Assembly (NCBI GenBank): GCA_026826555.1
Contig: JAKSZT010054335.1
Location: 311,097-375,096, forward strand
Direction of reading: 5' to 3'
DNA from: Tolypeutes matacus
Taxonomy: Eukaryota > Chordata > Mammalia > Cingulata > Chlamyphoridae
Length of the DNA stretch: 64,000 nt
A model generated the notes under the pieces. It was not told the origin of the DNA, did not search any database, and saw only the letters and a list, made by a program, of their open reading frames with translations. Position 1 is the stretch's first letter. Every line of letters begins with the position of its first letter. Both the position numbers and the translations under genes were made by a program. Positions 12,231-24,840 of this stretch are shown one piece after another.

Positions 12231-14534
12231 TATCTAAGCACTAACTGAGCACTCTCGTACCTTGAGAAATGGAGACACATCATGAAGACAAAAATTGTGA
12301 CTCAGAGGTTAATTTAAGACTAGAATCTGGGTCCTTTGAGTCTATCTAGCATTTTATTCTCCAGGCAGAGACTGTGTTTATTTATTCATCTGTTCGCCCT
12401 AACACCCACCATAGAGCTTTACGTATATATGGTGCCTAATGACATATTTAGAGTTATAAATGGGTTATCTTCTGGAAGTAGGTAAAGTGACTGACTGTAT
12501 TTCTAAAGTCTCTTTCAGCTTAATGTTTCCTCTCCTGTTTTTTTTTTTCATGCCACTCTCGAGTCTAGGGATACTTTAGCCGAAGAATTCTTTGCATATT
12601 ATGCATGTTGTTCTGGGCAGGAAGGAATAATGAGATACTTCAGGAAGTCTGAGCTCAACTTGTCAAAAAGATTGTTACTCCACTAGGAATTCTTGTTGGA
12701 CTACATTTTAGGTGAAGGGAAAAGGAAGTTGAAAGAATCATGCACGTTGGGCTCGAATTTCTGCTGTGGCTCCACATGAGTTGCTCTCCTGTAAGCCAAA
12801 AAGAAGTGTGGCATATGTAGAGCTGTGAGTGACAGTGCATTTGGCATGTCATGACTGTGATTGGTACAGTCACCATGGGTCCCTGTAAATAGTCCCTTCC
12901 TTTGCTGTGGTGAGAACCTCGTCTCCTTTTTAGCTTTATTTCTTTTCCTTTTTTTTTTTTCTTCCAGTTTGCTTAGCCCATCAACTGTCTTCCAGCAGCT
13001 GGGAATATCAGTTTGTAGGAGGAAGTTATCTTGGTGTGAAACTGGAAGTAATTTATAAATCCCAAATCCTAACAGCTTCAAGGCCTTTGTACATAAATAA
13101 AATATGTTCATCAGATGAAAAAGACATTTATAATTTTAGAACCTGCTACTATTTTACAACTGGAGAGGTACCCATTTGGTAATGTGTTTTCTTTACTCTA
13201 ATGCCATTTGTGAAGTTCCTTTACTCATTGCTTTCTCTCTGCTCATCCTCTCTTTCTCTGGCTTTTTTTCTTCTTACTAGCTGCAGATTGATGAGATTTA
13301 TTGTGTATATCACAGAGCTAAAAATAACTACCAATTTTTGAAACTTACTATATGCTTGGTACTATCCTAAACTCTTTTACCCTCACACAACCTTGTGTGG
13401 TCAGTGCTATGGTTGACTTTGTTTGAGCCAGAACATCTAAATATTCTTTGAAATGAGTGAAGCAAATATTGGTTACCTTGCTTTAAAACGAACTTCTTCC
13501 CTCCACTCTCCCTCACTTTCCATTTATCCACTCTGGCTGACAATAGCATTGGGGGATTCAGAAAACAAATGATAAAATAAATAATTTCCACTCCTAGCTC
13601 CTGATTTTCAGTGTTGACAATATATTTACTTCTTTAAAATATGAAGGGGGCAGCAAAGGGGACTTCGTTCTTATTTTTACCTGTGACACCTCCATTGAAG
13701 GGGATTTTCCAAGCTGTGGACAGATTGAAATTGTTAAGTCTTTAAACTGTTTTGCAATGGTGGTAATTTTTACAAGTTTAGACAAGAATCTGATTGTCAT
13801 ACAAGCATTTTCTGGTTTGGTACTCTGCCAGTAGTTAAGATATTCATTAGCATGATTCGAACTTTCTAGGTCATTATTCAACAGACAAGTCATTCTTCAG
13901 TCATTAGTCATTCATTCAACAGACAAGTGACATTACTCCTACATTCTAGGAGTAGATTAAGATAAATTCTCTACTCTAGCATTCGAGAGTGAGAAGATAA
14001 ACTTTTACTTTAGTGAGAGAATTTCTATAACAGAAGTGTAAGCTATTTGCAATGTGAGAATACAGAGCATGAAGTGAAAACTCGTTTTAGGAGAGCAAGA
14101 GAAAGCTTCATGTGAGGAAAACGTTTGAGTGGGTCTTAAGTGTGGCTAGAAGTTTGCTAAGCAAAATAGGGTAAAGCATTCTATTGGAATCCTTGTTTAA
14201 AGGCATAGTGAAATACGGATTCATGGAATGATTTGGTGTCTCTGGTATATAGGTCAGGTTTAGGAAACAGAGGTAAGTGAAACATTTTGAGAAGAGATTG
14301 GAGTAAAGAAGGTAAACTCTAATAAGGGTCCTGGGGTTCCTGTGCTTCTCCATAAATACAGAGGATCTTAAACTTTATGCTGGAGGCAATTTGGGATGGG
14401 GTGGTGCTTGTGTTTCCACTTAGTGGATGATTCTCTTTTCTTTCTAGGGGAGGCCAGGGGAGAGTAAATTCTAAGCTTAAAAGAACAAAGGCCTAAGATT
14501 TCCCAGTTACGCTTCTTGGGGGATTTATCATCCA
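12231..14534. other. MAP4 intron
   Basis: Mostly unassigned intronic sequence with T-runs at about 12540 and 12945. An 'attcattcaacagacaagt' motif repeats around 13875-13930, a small local duplication. Open frames here lack splice context and recognisable protein. Confidence 0.5.
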
Positions 14535-15455
14535 TAGCATTTTTTTTTTTAACTTTATTTTGTACATTTAATAATTGAAAATATAAACAATTAAAAACTA
14601 AAAAGTAAACACGGATGAATAAATATATACGTTTCTCAATTAAATGTAATGGATACCTGTAAATTTTTCTTTTTTTAATCAAACAATATGTTACACAATA
14701 TATTTGGTTCATAGTAATGCATTCATACAGTATTTGTCCTTTTCTGTCTGGCTTGCTTCACTCAACATAATGTCCTCCAGGTTCATCCATGTTGCCATGT
14801 GCTTTACGACTTCATTTCTTCTTAAAGCTGCATAATATTCCATTGTGTGAATAGACCACAGTTTGTTTATCCATTCATCTGTTGATGGACACCTGGGTTG
14901 TTTCCAACTTTTGGCAATGGTGAATAATGTGGCTATGAACATCGGTGTGCAAATGTCTGTTGGTGTCACTGCTCTCAGTTCTTCTGAGTATATACCCAGT
15001 AGTGGTATTGCAGGATAACATGGAAAGTCTATATTCACCTTCTTTAGGAACTGCCAAACAGTCCTCCACAGTGGCTGTACCATCCTGCATTCCCACCAAC
15101 AGTGAAGAAGTGTTCCTATCTCTCCACATCTTTTCCAATACTTGTCTTTTTAATAGTGACCATTCTGATAGATGTGAAATAATATCTCATTGTAGTTTTG
15201 ATTTGCATTTCCCTAATCATGAGTGATGTTGAGCATTTCTTGATGTGCTTTTTTGTTTTTTTGTTTTTTTGTTTTTTTGCCATTTGTATTTCTTCTTTGG
15301 AGAAATGTCTATTCAAGTCTTTTGCCCATTTTTTAATTTGGTCGTTTGTCTTTTTATTGTTGAGTTGTAACATCTCTTTATATATCCTGGATATTAAACC
15401 CTTATCAGATATGTGATTTCCAAATATTTTTTCCCATTGAGTTGGCTGCCTTTTC

Positions 15456-15645
15456 TTTTTTTTTTTTTTTAAAGATTTTATTTATTTATTTACCTATCCC
15501 CCCCCTGCTGCCCGCGCTCGCCGAGTCAGCCAACCACGCCGCGCGGGCGGGCCTGCCCCCACCAGGAGGCCCCAGGAACCGAACCCGGGACCCCCCACAT
15601 GGCAAACGGGAGCCCCACCGATTGAGCCACAGCCGCTTCCCAATT
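15456..15645 (-). mobile_element. SINE (DAS type) inside L1 ORF2
   Basis: Minus-strand tRNA-derived SINE with an (aaat)n-type tail, whose GC-rich body reads on the plus strand as 'aaccgaacccgggacc' and 'attgagccacagccgcttcc'. Direct repeats gttggctgccttttc (15441-15455 and 15646-15660) are identical, so the insertion is fairly young and later than the L1. Confidence 0.92.
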
Positions 15646-16056
15646 GTTGGCTGCCTTTTCACCCTTCTGACAAAGTCCCATGAGGTGCAAAAGTGTTTAA
15701 TTTTGAGGAGGTCCCATTTATCTATTTTTTCTTGTGTTGCACATGCTTTGCGTGTAAGGTCCAAGAAACCCCCACCTACTACAAGGTCTTGAAGATGTTT
15801 CCCTACATTTTCTTCTAGTAGTTTTAGATCTTTGATCCATTTTGAGTTGATTCTTGTATAGGAGGTGAGATAGGGGTCCTCTTTCATTCTTTTGGTTATA
15901 GATATCCAGTTCTCCCAACACCATTTGTTGAAGAGACTTTTGTTCCTATTAGTGTGGGCTTGGTAGGTTTGTCAAAACCCAGTTGACTGTGTAGGTGAGG
16001 GTATATTTCTGGATTCTCAATTCTATTCCACTGATCGATGTGCAGTACCATGCTGT

Positions 16057-16250
16057 TTTTTTGTTTTTTTTTTTTTTAAGATTTTATTTATTTATTCATT
16101 CATCCCCCCCCCTTGCTGCCTGTGCTCGCTGGGTCAGCCAACCACGCTGTGCGGGCGGGCTTGCCTTCACCAGGAGGCCCCGGAAACCGAACCCGGGGCC
16201 TCCCATATGGCAAACGGGAGCCCCACTGATTGAGCCACAGCCGCTTCCCA
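16057..16250 (-). mobile_element. SINE (DAS type) inside L1 ORF2
   Basis: Same family and orientation as the copy at 15456. It sits between two copies of 'taccatgctgtttt' (about 16046 and 16251), the target-site duplication in the L1 sequence. The same target was used again by the next insertion. Confidence 0.9.
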
Positions 16251-16264
16251 TACCATGCTGTTTT

Positions 16265-16359
16265 TTTTTTTTATTTTTTTATTTTTTTATTTTTTTTTAT
16301 TATGGGTAAAAATCAAAATTCTCACAATACATACAAACATTTGTAAAATGATATATAAT
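16265..16359 (-). mobile_element. Unidentified retroposed element, short copy (copy 1 of 3)
   Basis: A T-rich tail (16261-16299) is followed by 'attatgggtaaaaatcaaaattctcacaa' and ends at 'atatataa'. The segment is shared with 20065-20391 and 27408-27569. It is flanked by ccatgctgtttt (about 16253 and 16360). I do not recognise the source family. Only about 60 nt of body is present, so it is heavily 5'-truncated. Confidence 0.75.
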
Positions 16360-17259
16360 CCATGCTGTTTTGACCACTGTAACTTTGTAATATGTTTCAA
16401 GGTCAGGCAGTGAAATTCCTCCCACTTCACTCTTCTTTTTTAGAATACCTTTGTCTATTCGGGTGCACTTACCCTTCCAGATGAATTTGGTAATTGTCTT
16501 CTATAATTCTGTAAAGTAAGCTGTTGGGATTTTGATTGGTATTGCATTGAATCTATAAATCAGTTTGGGCAAGATTGACATCTTCATGATATTTATTCTT
16601 CCAATCCATGAAAACGGAATGTCTTTCCATTTGTTTAGGTCTTTTTAAATTTCTTTTAGCATTGTTTTGTAGTTTTCTGCATATAGGTCCTGTACTTCTT
16701 TGGTTAAATTAACTCCTAGGTATTTGAGTCTTTTTGCTCCTATTGAAAATGGAATTTTCCTCCTGATTTCCTCCTCAGATTGTTCAGTACTAGTGTAGAA
16801 AAACATTACTGATTTTTGCATGTTCATCTTATATCCTGCCACTTTACTGAACTCATTTATTAGTTCAAGTAGCTTTGTTGTAGATACTTCAGGATTTTCT
16901 AAATACAGGATCATGTCATCCGCAAACAGTGAGAGTTTTACTTCCTCTTTTCCTATTTGGACGCCTTTAATTTTTTTGTCTTGTCTAATTGCCCTAGCTA
17001 GAACTTCTAGTACAATGTTGAATAACAATGGTGACAGTGGGCATCCTTGTCTTGTTCCTGATCTTAGGGGGAAAGCTTTCAACTTTTCCCCATTGAGTAT
17101 GATGTTGGCTGTGGGTTTTTCATATATGCCTTTTATCATATTGAGGAATTTTCCTTTTATTCCTATCTTTTGAAGTATTTTTATCAAAAAAGGATGTTGG
17201 ATTTTGTCGAATGCCTTTTCTGCATCTATTAAGATGTTCATGTGTTTTTTTTTCCTTCA

Positions 17260-17466
<207 letters not shown>

Positions 17467-19857
17467 TTATTTTTATTTTTATTTATTTATTTTTTTTTTT
17501 TTCTTGTGGAATCTTTATCTGGCTTTGGTATTAGGGTGATGTTGGCTTCATAAAATGTGTTGGGTAATTTTCCCTCCTCTTCAATTTTTTGGAAGAGTTT
17601 AAACAGGATTGGTGTTAATTATTTTCGAAATGCTTGGTAGAATTACCTGTGAAACCATCTGGTCCTGGACTTTTCTTTGCTGGGAGATTTTTGATGACAG
17701 ATTCAATCTCCTTAATTGTGATTCGTTTGTTAAGTTCTTGTGTTTCTTGTAGCGTCAGTGTAGGTTGGTTGTGCATTTCTAGAAATTTGTCCATTTCATC
17801 TAGGTTGTCTAGTTTGTTGGCATATAGTTTCTCATAATATCCTCTTATGATTCTTTTTATTTCTGTGAGGTCATTTGTATTTTCCCCCCTTTCATTTCTG
17901 ATTGTATTTATTTGCATCTTCTCTTTTTTCTTTGTTAGTCTAGTGAGGGGTTTATCAATTTTATTGATCTTCTCAAAGAACCAGCTTTTGGTTTTGTTGA
18001 TTTTCTCTGTTGTTTTTCTGTTCTCATTTTCATTTATTTCTGATCTAATCTTTATTATTTCTTTCCTTCTGCTTGCTTTGGGATTGGTTTGCTGTTCTTT
18101 TTCTAGTTTCTCTAGTTGTTCGGTTAAATCTTTGACTTTAGCTCTTTCTTCTTTATTAATATAGACATTTAGGGATATTAATTACCCTCTCAAGACTGCC
18201 TTCACTATATCCCATAAGTTTTGATATGTTGTGTTCTCATTTTCATTTGTCTCAATATATTTACTGATTTCACTTGCAATTTCTTCTTTGACCCACCGAA
18301 TATTTAGGAGTGTGTTGTTCAGTCTCCACACATTTGCAGATTTCCTTTTTTCCTGTCTGTTATTGATTTCTAGTTTCATTCCATTATGATCTGAGAAGGT
18401 GCTTTGTATAATTTCAATCTTTTTATATTTATTGAGAGCTGTATTGTGACCTAACATGTGGTCTATCCTGGAGAAAGATCCATGGGCACTTGAGAAGAAT
18501 GTATAACCCGCTGAGTTTGGATGCAGTGTTCTGTATATGTCTATTAGGTCTAACTTATTAATCATATTGTTCAAGTTCTCTGTTTCTTTGATGATCTTCT
18601 GCCTAGTTGTACTATCTAATGATGTGAGAATAGTGTTGAAGTCTCCAACGATTATTGTAGAAATGTCTATTTCTCCCTTCAGTTTTGCCAGAGTTTATCT
18701 CATATATTTTGGGGCACCCTGGCTAGGTGTGTAGATATTGATGACTGTTATATCTTCCTGGAGGATCGTCCCTTTTATTAATATATGATGGCCTTCCGTA
18801 TCTCTTATCACTTTTTTGCATTTAAAGTCTGTTTTGTCTGATATTAGCATAGCTACCCCTGCTCTTTTCTGTTTACTATTTGCGTGGAGTATCTTTTTCC
18901 AACCTTTTACTTTCAGCCGGTTTGTATCCCTGGGTCTGAGGTGAGTTTCTTGTAAGCAGCATATGATGGCTCATGTTTTTTTTTATCCATTCTATCAGCC
19001 TGTATCTTTTGATTGGGGAATTTAATCCATTCACATTCAATGATATTACTGAAATTACACTACTTATTTCCTCCATTTTATTCTTTGGTTTTCATATGTC
19101 ATCTTGTTTTTGTCTCTCTTTTTACTCTTTTAGTTATCCTTTCTGCTATTCTTTCTTCTATACTCTCCTCCAAGCCTCTGTCTCCTGTCTTTTTCTTTCA
19201 GGTTCTAATGCTTCCTTTAATATTTCCTGCAAAGGTGGATTCTTTCTTGCAAACTCTCTTAGTTTCTGTTTGTTTGTGAATACTTTATATTCACCTTCAT
19301 ATTTGAAGGACAGTTTTGCTGGATAAAGAATTCTCAGCTAGCAGTTTTTCTCGTTCAGTTTCCTAATTGTATCATACCACTGTCTTCTCGCCTCCATGGT
19401 TTCTGAAGAGAAATCTGCACTAAGTCTTACTGGACATCCTTTGTAGGTGATCGTTTGCTTCTCTCTTGCTGCTCTGAGAATTTTCTCCTTATCTTTTACA
19501 TTTGACATTCTGAATAATATGTGTCTTGGCTTAGGTCTATTTGGATTTATTCTCATTGGGATACGGTGTGCTTCTTGGACATGCAAGTTCATTTCTTTTG
19601 TGCGAATTGGGAAATTTTTAGCTATTATTTCCTCAAATACTCTTTCTGCCCATTTTCCTTTCTCTTCTCCTTCTGGAACTCCCATGACACGTATGTTCTT
19701 GCGTTTTGTGTTGTCATTCAACTCTCTGAGCCCCTGCTCAATTTTTTCCATTCTTTTCTCTCTCTGTTCTTTTCTCTCCTCAATTTTAGCTGCTCTGTCT
19801 TTGGTATCACTTATTCTTTCTTCTGTCATTTCGAGTCTGGTGTTGTATGCCTCAAAT

Positions 19858-19957
19858 TTTTTTTTTTTTTTTTTTTTTACCGGGAGGTACCGGGGATCGA
19901 ACCCCGGTCTCTCCATATGGTAGACGGACGCCGAACCTCTTGAGCCACATCCGTTTC
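19858..19957 (-). mobile_element. Short tRNA-like SINE, young subfamily
   Basis: Minus-strand monomer of about 80 nt plus a poly-A tail. The head 'gggaaacggatgtggctcaagagg' carries an A-box-like region and 'ggttcgatcccc' matches the Pol III B-box consensus. Target duplication is cctcaaat (19850 and 19958). Nearly identical copies lie at 31134 and 60956, with a more diverged one at 26446. Confidence 0.9.
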
Positions 19958-20064
19958 CCTCAAATGTGTTTTTTACTTCACCTATTGTATCTTTCATTCC
20001 CATGGACTCCGTTACTTTTCTGTTCAGGATTTCAAATTCGTCTTTGCGTTCTCTCAATGTCTTC

Positions 20065-20391
20065 TTTTTTTTTTTTTTTATTATGGGTAAAAATCAAAAT
20101 TCTCACAATACATACAAACATTTGTAAAATGATATATAAATATATATGCATATATGTGTATTTGCTTACAAAAATGTTATTTTTATATATATATATACAC
20201 ATATATTTTAAGAGGTGCTTAGATTACCTAAAATATTATACGGAACCCACTGGGATTCCCATGTTGCCCACCTCCCACACCTCCCACCACATCCAACACA
20301 AACATCTCCCATAGTGTGGCCCACCAACCTCAATGAACTTACACATCCTGGAGCCTTGCCACCAACCATAGACCACAGTTCACACTGTAGA
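20065..20391 (-). mobile_element. Unidentified retroposed element, longest copy (copy 2 of 3)
   Basis: A 327-bp insertion in L1 ORF1, bounded by perfect direct repeats tctcaatgtcttct (about 20052 and 20392). The T-run at 20065-20080 is the A-tail on the minus strand. The body has 'gggtaaaaatcaaaattctcacaatacat', an AT-rich (ta)n centre near 20180, and a C-rich distal half ('cccacctcccacacctcccacc'). No protein is encoded and no tRNA, 7SL or 5S promoter is evident. It could be a 5'-truncated 3' end of a longer element or a processed transcript family. Confidence 0.8.
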
Positions 20392-20710
20392 TCTCAATGT
20401 CTTCTTGATGTCATTTATCTCTTTAACTATATTTTCTTTTATCTCATTAATTTGACTTTGGAAATTTGTGCTCATCTCATTGATTCCTTTTTTTTTTTGG
20501 GCCGTGTCTTCTCTTTTCTTAGTATGGCTTGTAATTTTTTGCTGGTGCTTAGGCACATCTGGTTAGGTTGTATTTTATTTAGATGCTCTATCTCTTTCTC
20601 TTTTATAGGGTTTTAGTGGCAGGAGGCGGTGAGTTACCAAAGCTCTTTGATTTTTGGCTCAACCTTGATTGTTAGGATTGTCCTGCTGGTTGCTCAAAAC
20701 TGGGCTCTGG

Positions 20711-20951
20711 GGAAGCGGCTGTGGCTCAATTGATTGGGCTCCCGTTTACCATATGGTGAAGCCCTGGGTTCAATTTCCGTGGCTTCCTGGTGAAGGCAAG
20801 CCAGCCCGCAGCATGGTGAGCTGACGCAGCAAGATGGCTCAACAAAGGGAGACAAGCACACCCAGAAAAACCGCCAAAAGCAAATGGACATAGCAAGCAC
20901 AAGCAGCAAGAGGGGAATAAATAAATAAATAAAAATAAAATCTTTAAAAAA
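20711..20951 (+). mobile_element. SINE (DAS type, long body) in L1 5'UTR
   Basis: Plus-strand copy with head 'ggaagcggctgtggctcaattgattgggctcccg', an extended tRNA-unrelated body and an (aaat)n tail. Flanking repeats are aaaactgggctctgg (about 20696) and aaaactgggcactgg (20952). Confidence 0.88.
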
Positions 20952-21134
20952 AAAACTGGGCACTGGACTCAGTTATTGGTTGTAGAGTTGTTTCCTAGGC
21001 CTTGGGCAGGGAGCCTATAGAGGCCAGGAAAAGCCTCTCCTACTTATTAATTTTCTTATGTGCACTTCCTCGGTCTGCCAGGAGATGACGCTCGTTGGCA
21101 GCTCTCAATTCAGTGCCTGGTCGGAGTATATTTG

Positions 21135-21379
21135 TTTTTGTTTTTGTTTTTTAAGATTTATTTTCATTTTATTTATCCCCCCTTGCTGCTTGTGCTCTCT
21201 GTGTCCATTTGCTGTGCGTTTTTCTGTATCTGCTTGTCTGCCTTTGTTGGGCCATCTTGCTGTGCCAGCTCACCAAGCCTTGCAGGCCGGCTTGCCTTCA
21301 CCAGGAGGCCCTGGGAATCGAACCCAGGGCCTCCCATATGGTAAACGGGAGCCCAACCAATTGACCCACAGCCGCTTCT
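21135..21379 (-). mobile_element. SINE (DAS type, long body) in L1 5'UTR
   Basis: Minus-strand copy of the same long-body subfamily as 20711. The direct repeat cggagtatatttg is perfect on both sides (21122 and 21380). Confidence 0.9.
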
Positions 21380-23456
21380 CGGAGTATATTTGTTGTGACA
21401 CAGACCAGATCAATGTGATAGAGCTTCCTGTCTGGGAGCTAAGAGCCTTGTAATTGAAACTTTCTGAGACAGTTCTCCAGTCTTCTCTGATAGCCCCCTC
21501 CCTTTTCCCAGCTAGGAAATATTTCCACTCCCCTCTGAATCCTCATCAGTCCCTGTTAGTAGAGGAGGAGATTGGGAGGTTTGTATATCTTTAGCCCCTT
21601 GCAGGCTCCAAGGCAAACAATGGCGCAGCCCCACACGGCCTGGAAGGGCTCTCGGGACAGGGCAGACCAAACCTGGGAGTCCAAAGCAGGGTCAGCCCCA
21701 GGCTGTCTCTCCCCTCTTCCCTGGATTCCTCAACAATTAGTCCAGGCTAGAAGAGAAGGAGGTTGCAAGGGTGGGATTTGTCCAGTCCTTCCTAGGCTCC
21801 CAGGGCAAACCGCCGTGTGGAAGGGTTCGTGGGGCTCCACAGCCCAAATTTGTAGGTCAGAACCTGAGTCAGCCTAAGGCTGTGTCCCTCTCTCTCCCCT
21901 TTCCGTGAGCGGTAGATCCCTGGAGTCCCCTTTGTCTATAGTCGCAGTCAGAGGCCTGAGAATTGTAAAGAGTGGCGGGGGGGAGGGTGCCAGCAGCAGC
22001 AGTTGCTGCTGGTTCCAACTCACGGTCTGTCGTTGCAATTTCCCTCTTTTGTCCCTCTCTCCTCTGGGTGGTGTGCAGCCTTCATCTCCTGTCCTAAACC
22101 CTAGAAGATCTTTTTCGGGGCTGTTTCAGCTTATCCTCTAGCTATTTTTCTAGAGAAGAGATTCCCGTGTCTTACTAGTCCGCCATCTTCCCGGTAGTCT
22201 CCTTAGCATTTTAATGCTTTCAGGTCACATAAATAAGATTGCTTGCTTCTGCTTTGTTCATTCTGTCTCCATTCTCTTCCACTGGTCCATGTGCTCTCTT
22301 TATGCCAGTACTATGCTGTTTTGACCATTGTAGCTTTGTAATTATGTTTCAAGGTCGGGCAGTGAAATTCTTCCCATGTTGCTCTTCTTTTTTAGAGTGC
22401 TTTTGGCTACTCAGCTGTAGTTTCCCTTCCAAATGCATTTGGTAATTGCCTTTTCTATTTCTGTAAAGCAGGCTGTTGGAACTTTGATTGGTATTGCATT
22501 GAATCTATAAATCAGTTTGGATAGGATTGAAATCTTCACTATATTTAGTCTTCAATCCATGAACGCAGAATATCTTTCCATTTGTTTCGGTCTTCTTTGA
22601 TTTCTTTTAGCATTGTTTGTAGTTTTCTGCACATAGGTCCTGTACTTCTCTGGTTAAATTGATTCCTAGGTATTTGAGTCTTTTTGTTGCGATTGGAAAT
22701 GGAATTTTTCCCCTGATTTCCTCCTTAGATTGTTCAGTACTAGTGTACAAAAACATTACTGATTTTTGCGTGTTAATCTTGTATGCTGCCACTTTGCTGA
22801 ACTCATTTATTAGTTCAAGTAGCTTTGTTGTAGACATTTCAAAATTTTCTAAATATAGGATCATGTCATCTGCAAATAGTGAGAGTTTTACTTTCTCTTT
22901 TCCTATTTGGATGCCTTTTATTTATTTTCTCCTGTCTAATTGCGCTAGCTAGAACTTCTAGTACAATGTGGAATAACAATGGTGACAGTGGGCATATGTC
23001 TTCTTCCTGATCTTAGAGGGGAAGCTTTCAACCTTTCCCCATTGAGTACCATGTTGGCTATGTGTTTTTCATATGTGCCTTTTATGACATTGAGGAATTT
23101 TCCTTCTATTCCTACCTTTTGGAGGGATTTTATTAAGAAAGTATTCTCGATTTTGTCAGATGCCTTTTCTGCATCGATTGAGATGATCATGTGGATTTTT
23201 TCCTTCAATTTCTTGATGTGGTGTATTACGTCAATTGATTTTCTTATGTTAAACCAGCCTTGCATACCAGGAATAAATCCCACTTGGTCGTGATGTATAA
23301 GTCTTTTGATATGCTGTTGGATTTGATTTGTAAGTATTTTGTTGAGAATTTTTGCATCTATGTTCATTAGAGAGATTGGTCTGTAATTTTCTTTTCTTGT
23401 AGTATCTTTATCTGGCTTTGGTATTAGGGTGATGTTGGCTTTAAAAGTTTGTTGGG

Positions 23457-23659
23457 GGGAAGCGGCTGTGGCTCAATCAGTGGGGCTCCCGTTTACCATA
23501 TGGGAGGCCCCGGGTTCGGTTCCCGGGGCCTCCTGGTGAAGGCAAGCCCGCCCGCACGGCGTGGTTAGCTGACCCAGCGAGCACGAGCAGCAAGGGGGGG
23601 ATAAATGAATAAATAAATAAAATCTTTAAAAAAATAATAATAATAAAATAAAATAAAAT
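23457..23659 (+). mobile_element. SINE (DAS type) in second L1
   Basis: Plus-strand GC-rich copy ('cccgggttcggttcccgggg') with an (aaata)n tail. Direct repeat aaaagtttgttggg is perfect (23443 and 23660). Confidence 0.92.
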
Positions 23660-23840
23660 AAAAGTTTGTTGGGTAATTTTCCCACCTCTTCAATTTTATG
23701 GAAGAGTTTAAACGTGACTGGTGTTCATTCTTTTTGAAATGCTTGGTAGAATTCACTTGTGAAGCCTTATTGCCCTGGTCTTTTCTTTTTTGAAGTTTTG
23801 GGTGTTGTTTTTTTTTTTTTTTTTTTAAAGATTTATTTTA

Positions 23841-24026
23841 GGGAAGCAGCTGTGGCTCAATCAGTGGGGCTCCCGTTTACCATATGGGAGGCCCCGGGTT
23901 TGGTTCCTGGGGCCTCCTAGTGAAGGCAAGCCTGCCCGCACGGCGTGGTTAGCTGACCTAGCGAGCACAAGCAGCAAGGGGGCGATAAATGAATAAATAA
24001 ATAAAATCTTAAAAAAAAAAAAAAAA
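23841..24026 (+). mobile_element. SINE (DAS type) ending at the assembly gap
   Basis: Same GC-rich subfamily as 23457, from 'gggaagcagctgtggctcaatcag' to an (aaat)n tail and a poly-A run that enters the N gap, so the 3' end is not seen. Confidence 0.9.
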
Positions 24027-24126
24027 NNNNNNNNNNNNNNNNNNNNNNNNNNNNNNNNNNNNNNNNNNNNNNNNNNNNNNNNNNNNNNNNNNNNNNNNNN
24101 NNNNNNNNNNNNNNNNNNNNNNNNNN
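24027..24126. other. Assembly gap (100 N)
   Basis: Exactly 100 N, a conventional placeholder length, so true missing length is unknown. It sits between a SINE poly-A tail and SINE sequence in the other orientation, a likely assembly collapse. Confidence 0.98.
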
Positions 24127-24692
24127 AGAGAGGTGCCTAATCGCTTGAGCCACCTCCGCTCCTGCTTGTTGTGTCTCTCATTATGTTAACTCATTGTGTC
24201 TTTTCATTGCGTCATCTTGTTGCATCAGCTTCACGCCAGCCTGTCACATCAGCTCACTGTCTTGCTCACTTCTTTAGAAGGCACCGGGAACCAAAACTGG
24301 GACCTCCCATGTGGTAGATGGTTGCCCAATTGCTTGAGCCACATCTACTTCCCATCTTTCTGGGACATTTTTTGATGACTGATTCGATTTCTTTAAATGT
24401 GATTGGTTTGTTAAGTGTTAATATTTCTTGTAGCCTCAGTGTAGGTTGTGCATTTCTAGGAATTTGTCCATTTTGTCCAGGTTGTCTAGTTTGTTGGCAT
24501 ACAATTTCTCATAATATCCTCTTATGATCCTTTTTATTTCCATTGGTGTCAGTCGTAACCGCCCCCCCCTTCATTTCTGGTTGTATTTATTTGTGTCTTC
24601 TCTCTTTTTCTTTGTTAGTTTAGCTAGGGGTTTGTCGATTTTATTGATCTTCTCAAAGAACCAGCTTTTGGTTTTTTGATTTTCTCTATTTT

Positions 24693-24717
24693 TGTTGTTG
24701 TTGTTGTTGTTGTTGTT
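24693..24717. repeat. (TTG)n microsatellite
   Basis: About eight 'ttg' units inside the second L1's ORF2 region, at a place where the first copy reads 'ctctgttgtttttctgttctc', so the expansion arose in this copy. Confidence 0.9.
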
Positions 24718-24840
24718 CTCAATTTCATTTATTTCTGCCCTAATCTTTAATATTTCTGTCTTTCTGCTTGCTTTGGGAATGGTTTGCTGTTCTTTTTCTA
24801 GTTTCTCCAGTTGTTCAGTTAGATCTTTTATTTTAGCTCT

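Larger units (their letters stand above)
19335..20620 (-). pseudogene. L1 ORF1 (RNA-binding chaperone), interrupted
   Basis: Minus-strand ORF1 remnant of the same L1. The RRM and C-terminal domain are recognisable: NIRVMGVPEGEEKGKWAE, ILFRMSNVKDKEKILRAARE and LSADFSSETMEARRQWYD. ORF1p normally coats L1 RNA as a trimer. The reading frame is interrupted by a SINE (19858-19957) and by a 327-bp unidentified insertion (20065-20391). The expected start, upstream of codons reading PKHQQK, is GTG instead of ATG at about 20555. Confidence 0.85.
23808..24352 (-). mobile_element. Older minus-strand SINE split by a newer SINE and the gap
   Basis: A T-run tail 'ttttaaagatttatttta' (about 23808-23840) and a tRNA-like dimer (24127-24352, 'gggacctcccatgtggtagatgg...gagccacatctacttccc') appear to be the two ends of one minus-strand SINE. 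A plus-strand SINE (23841-24026) and the gap lie between. The link across the gap is inferred. Confidence 0.6.

Noticed and set aside
23917..24153. Open frame running across the N gap
   Set aside because: It is open only because unknown bases cannot give stops; the flanks are SINE sequence.
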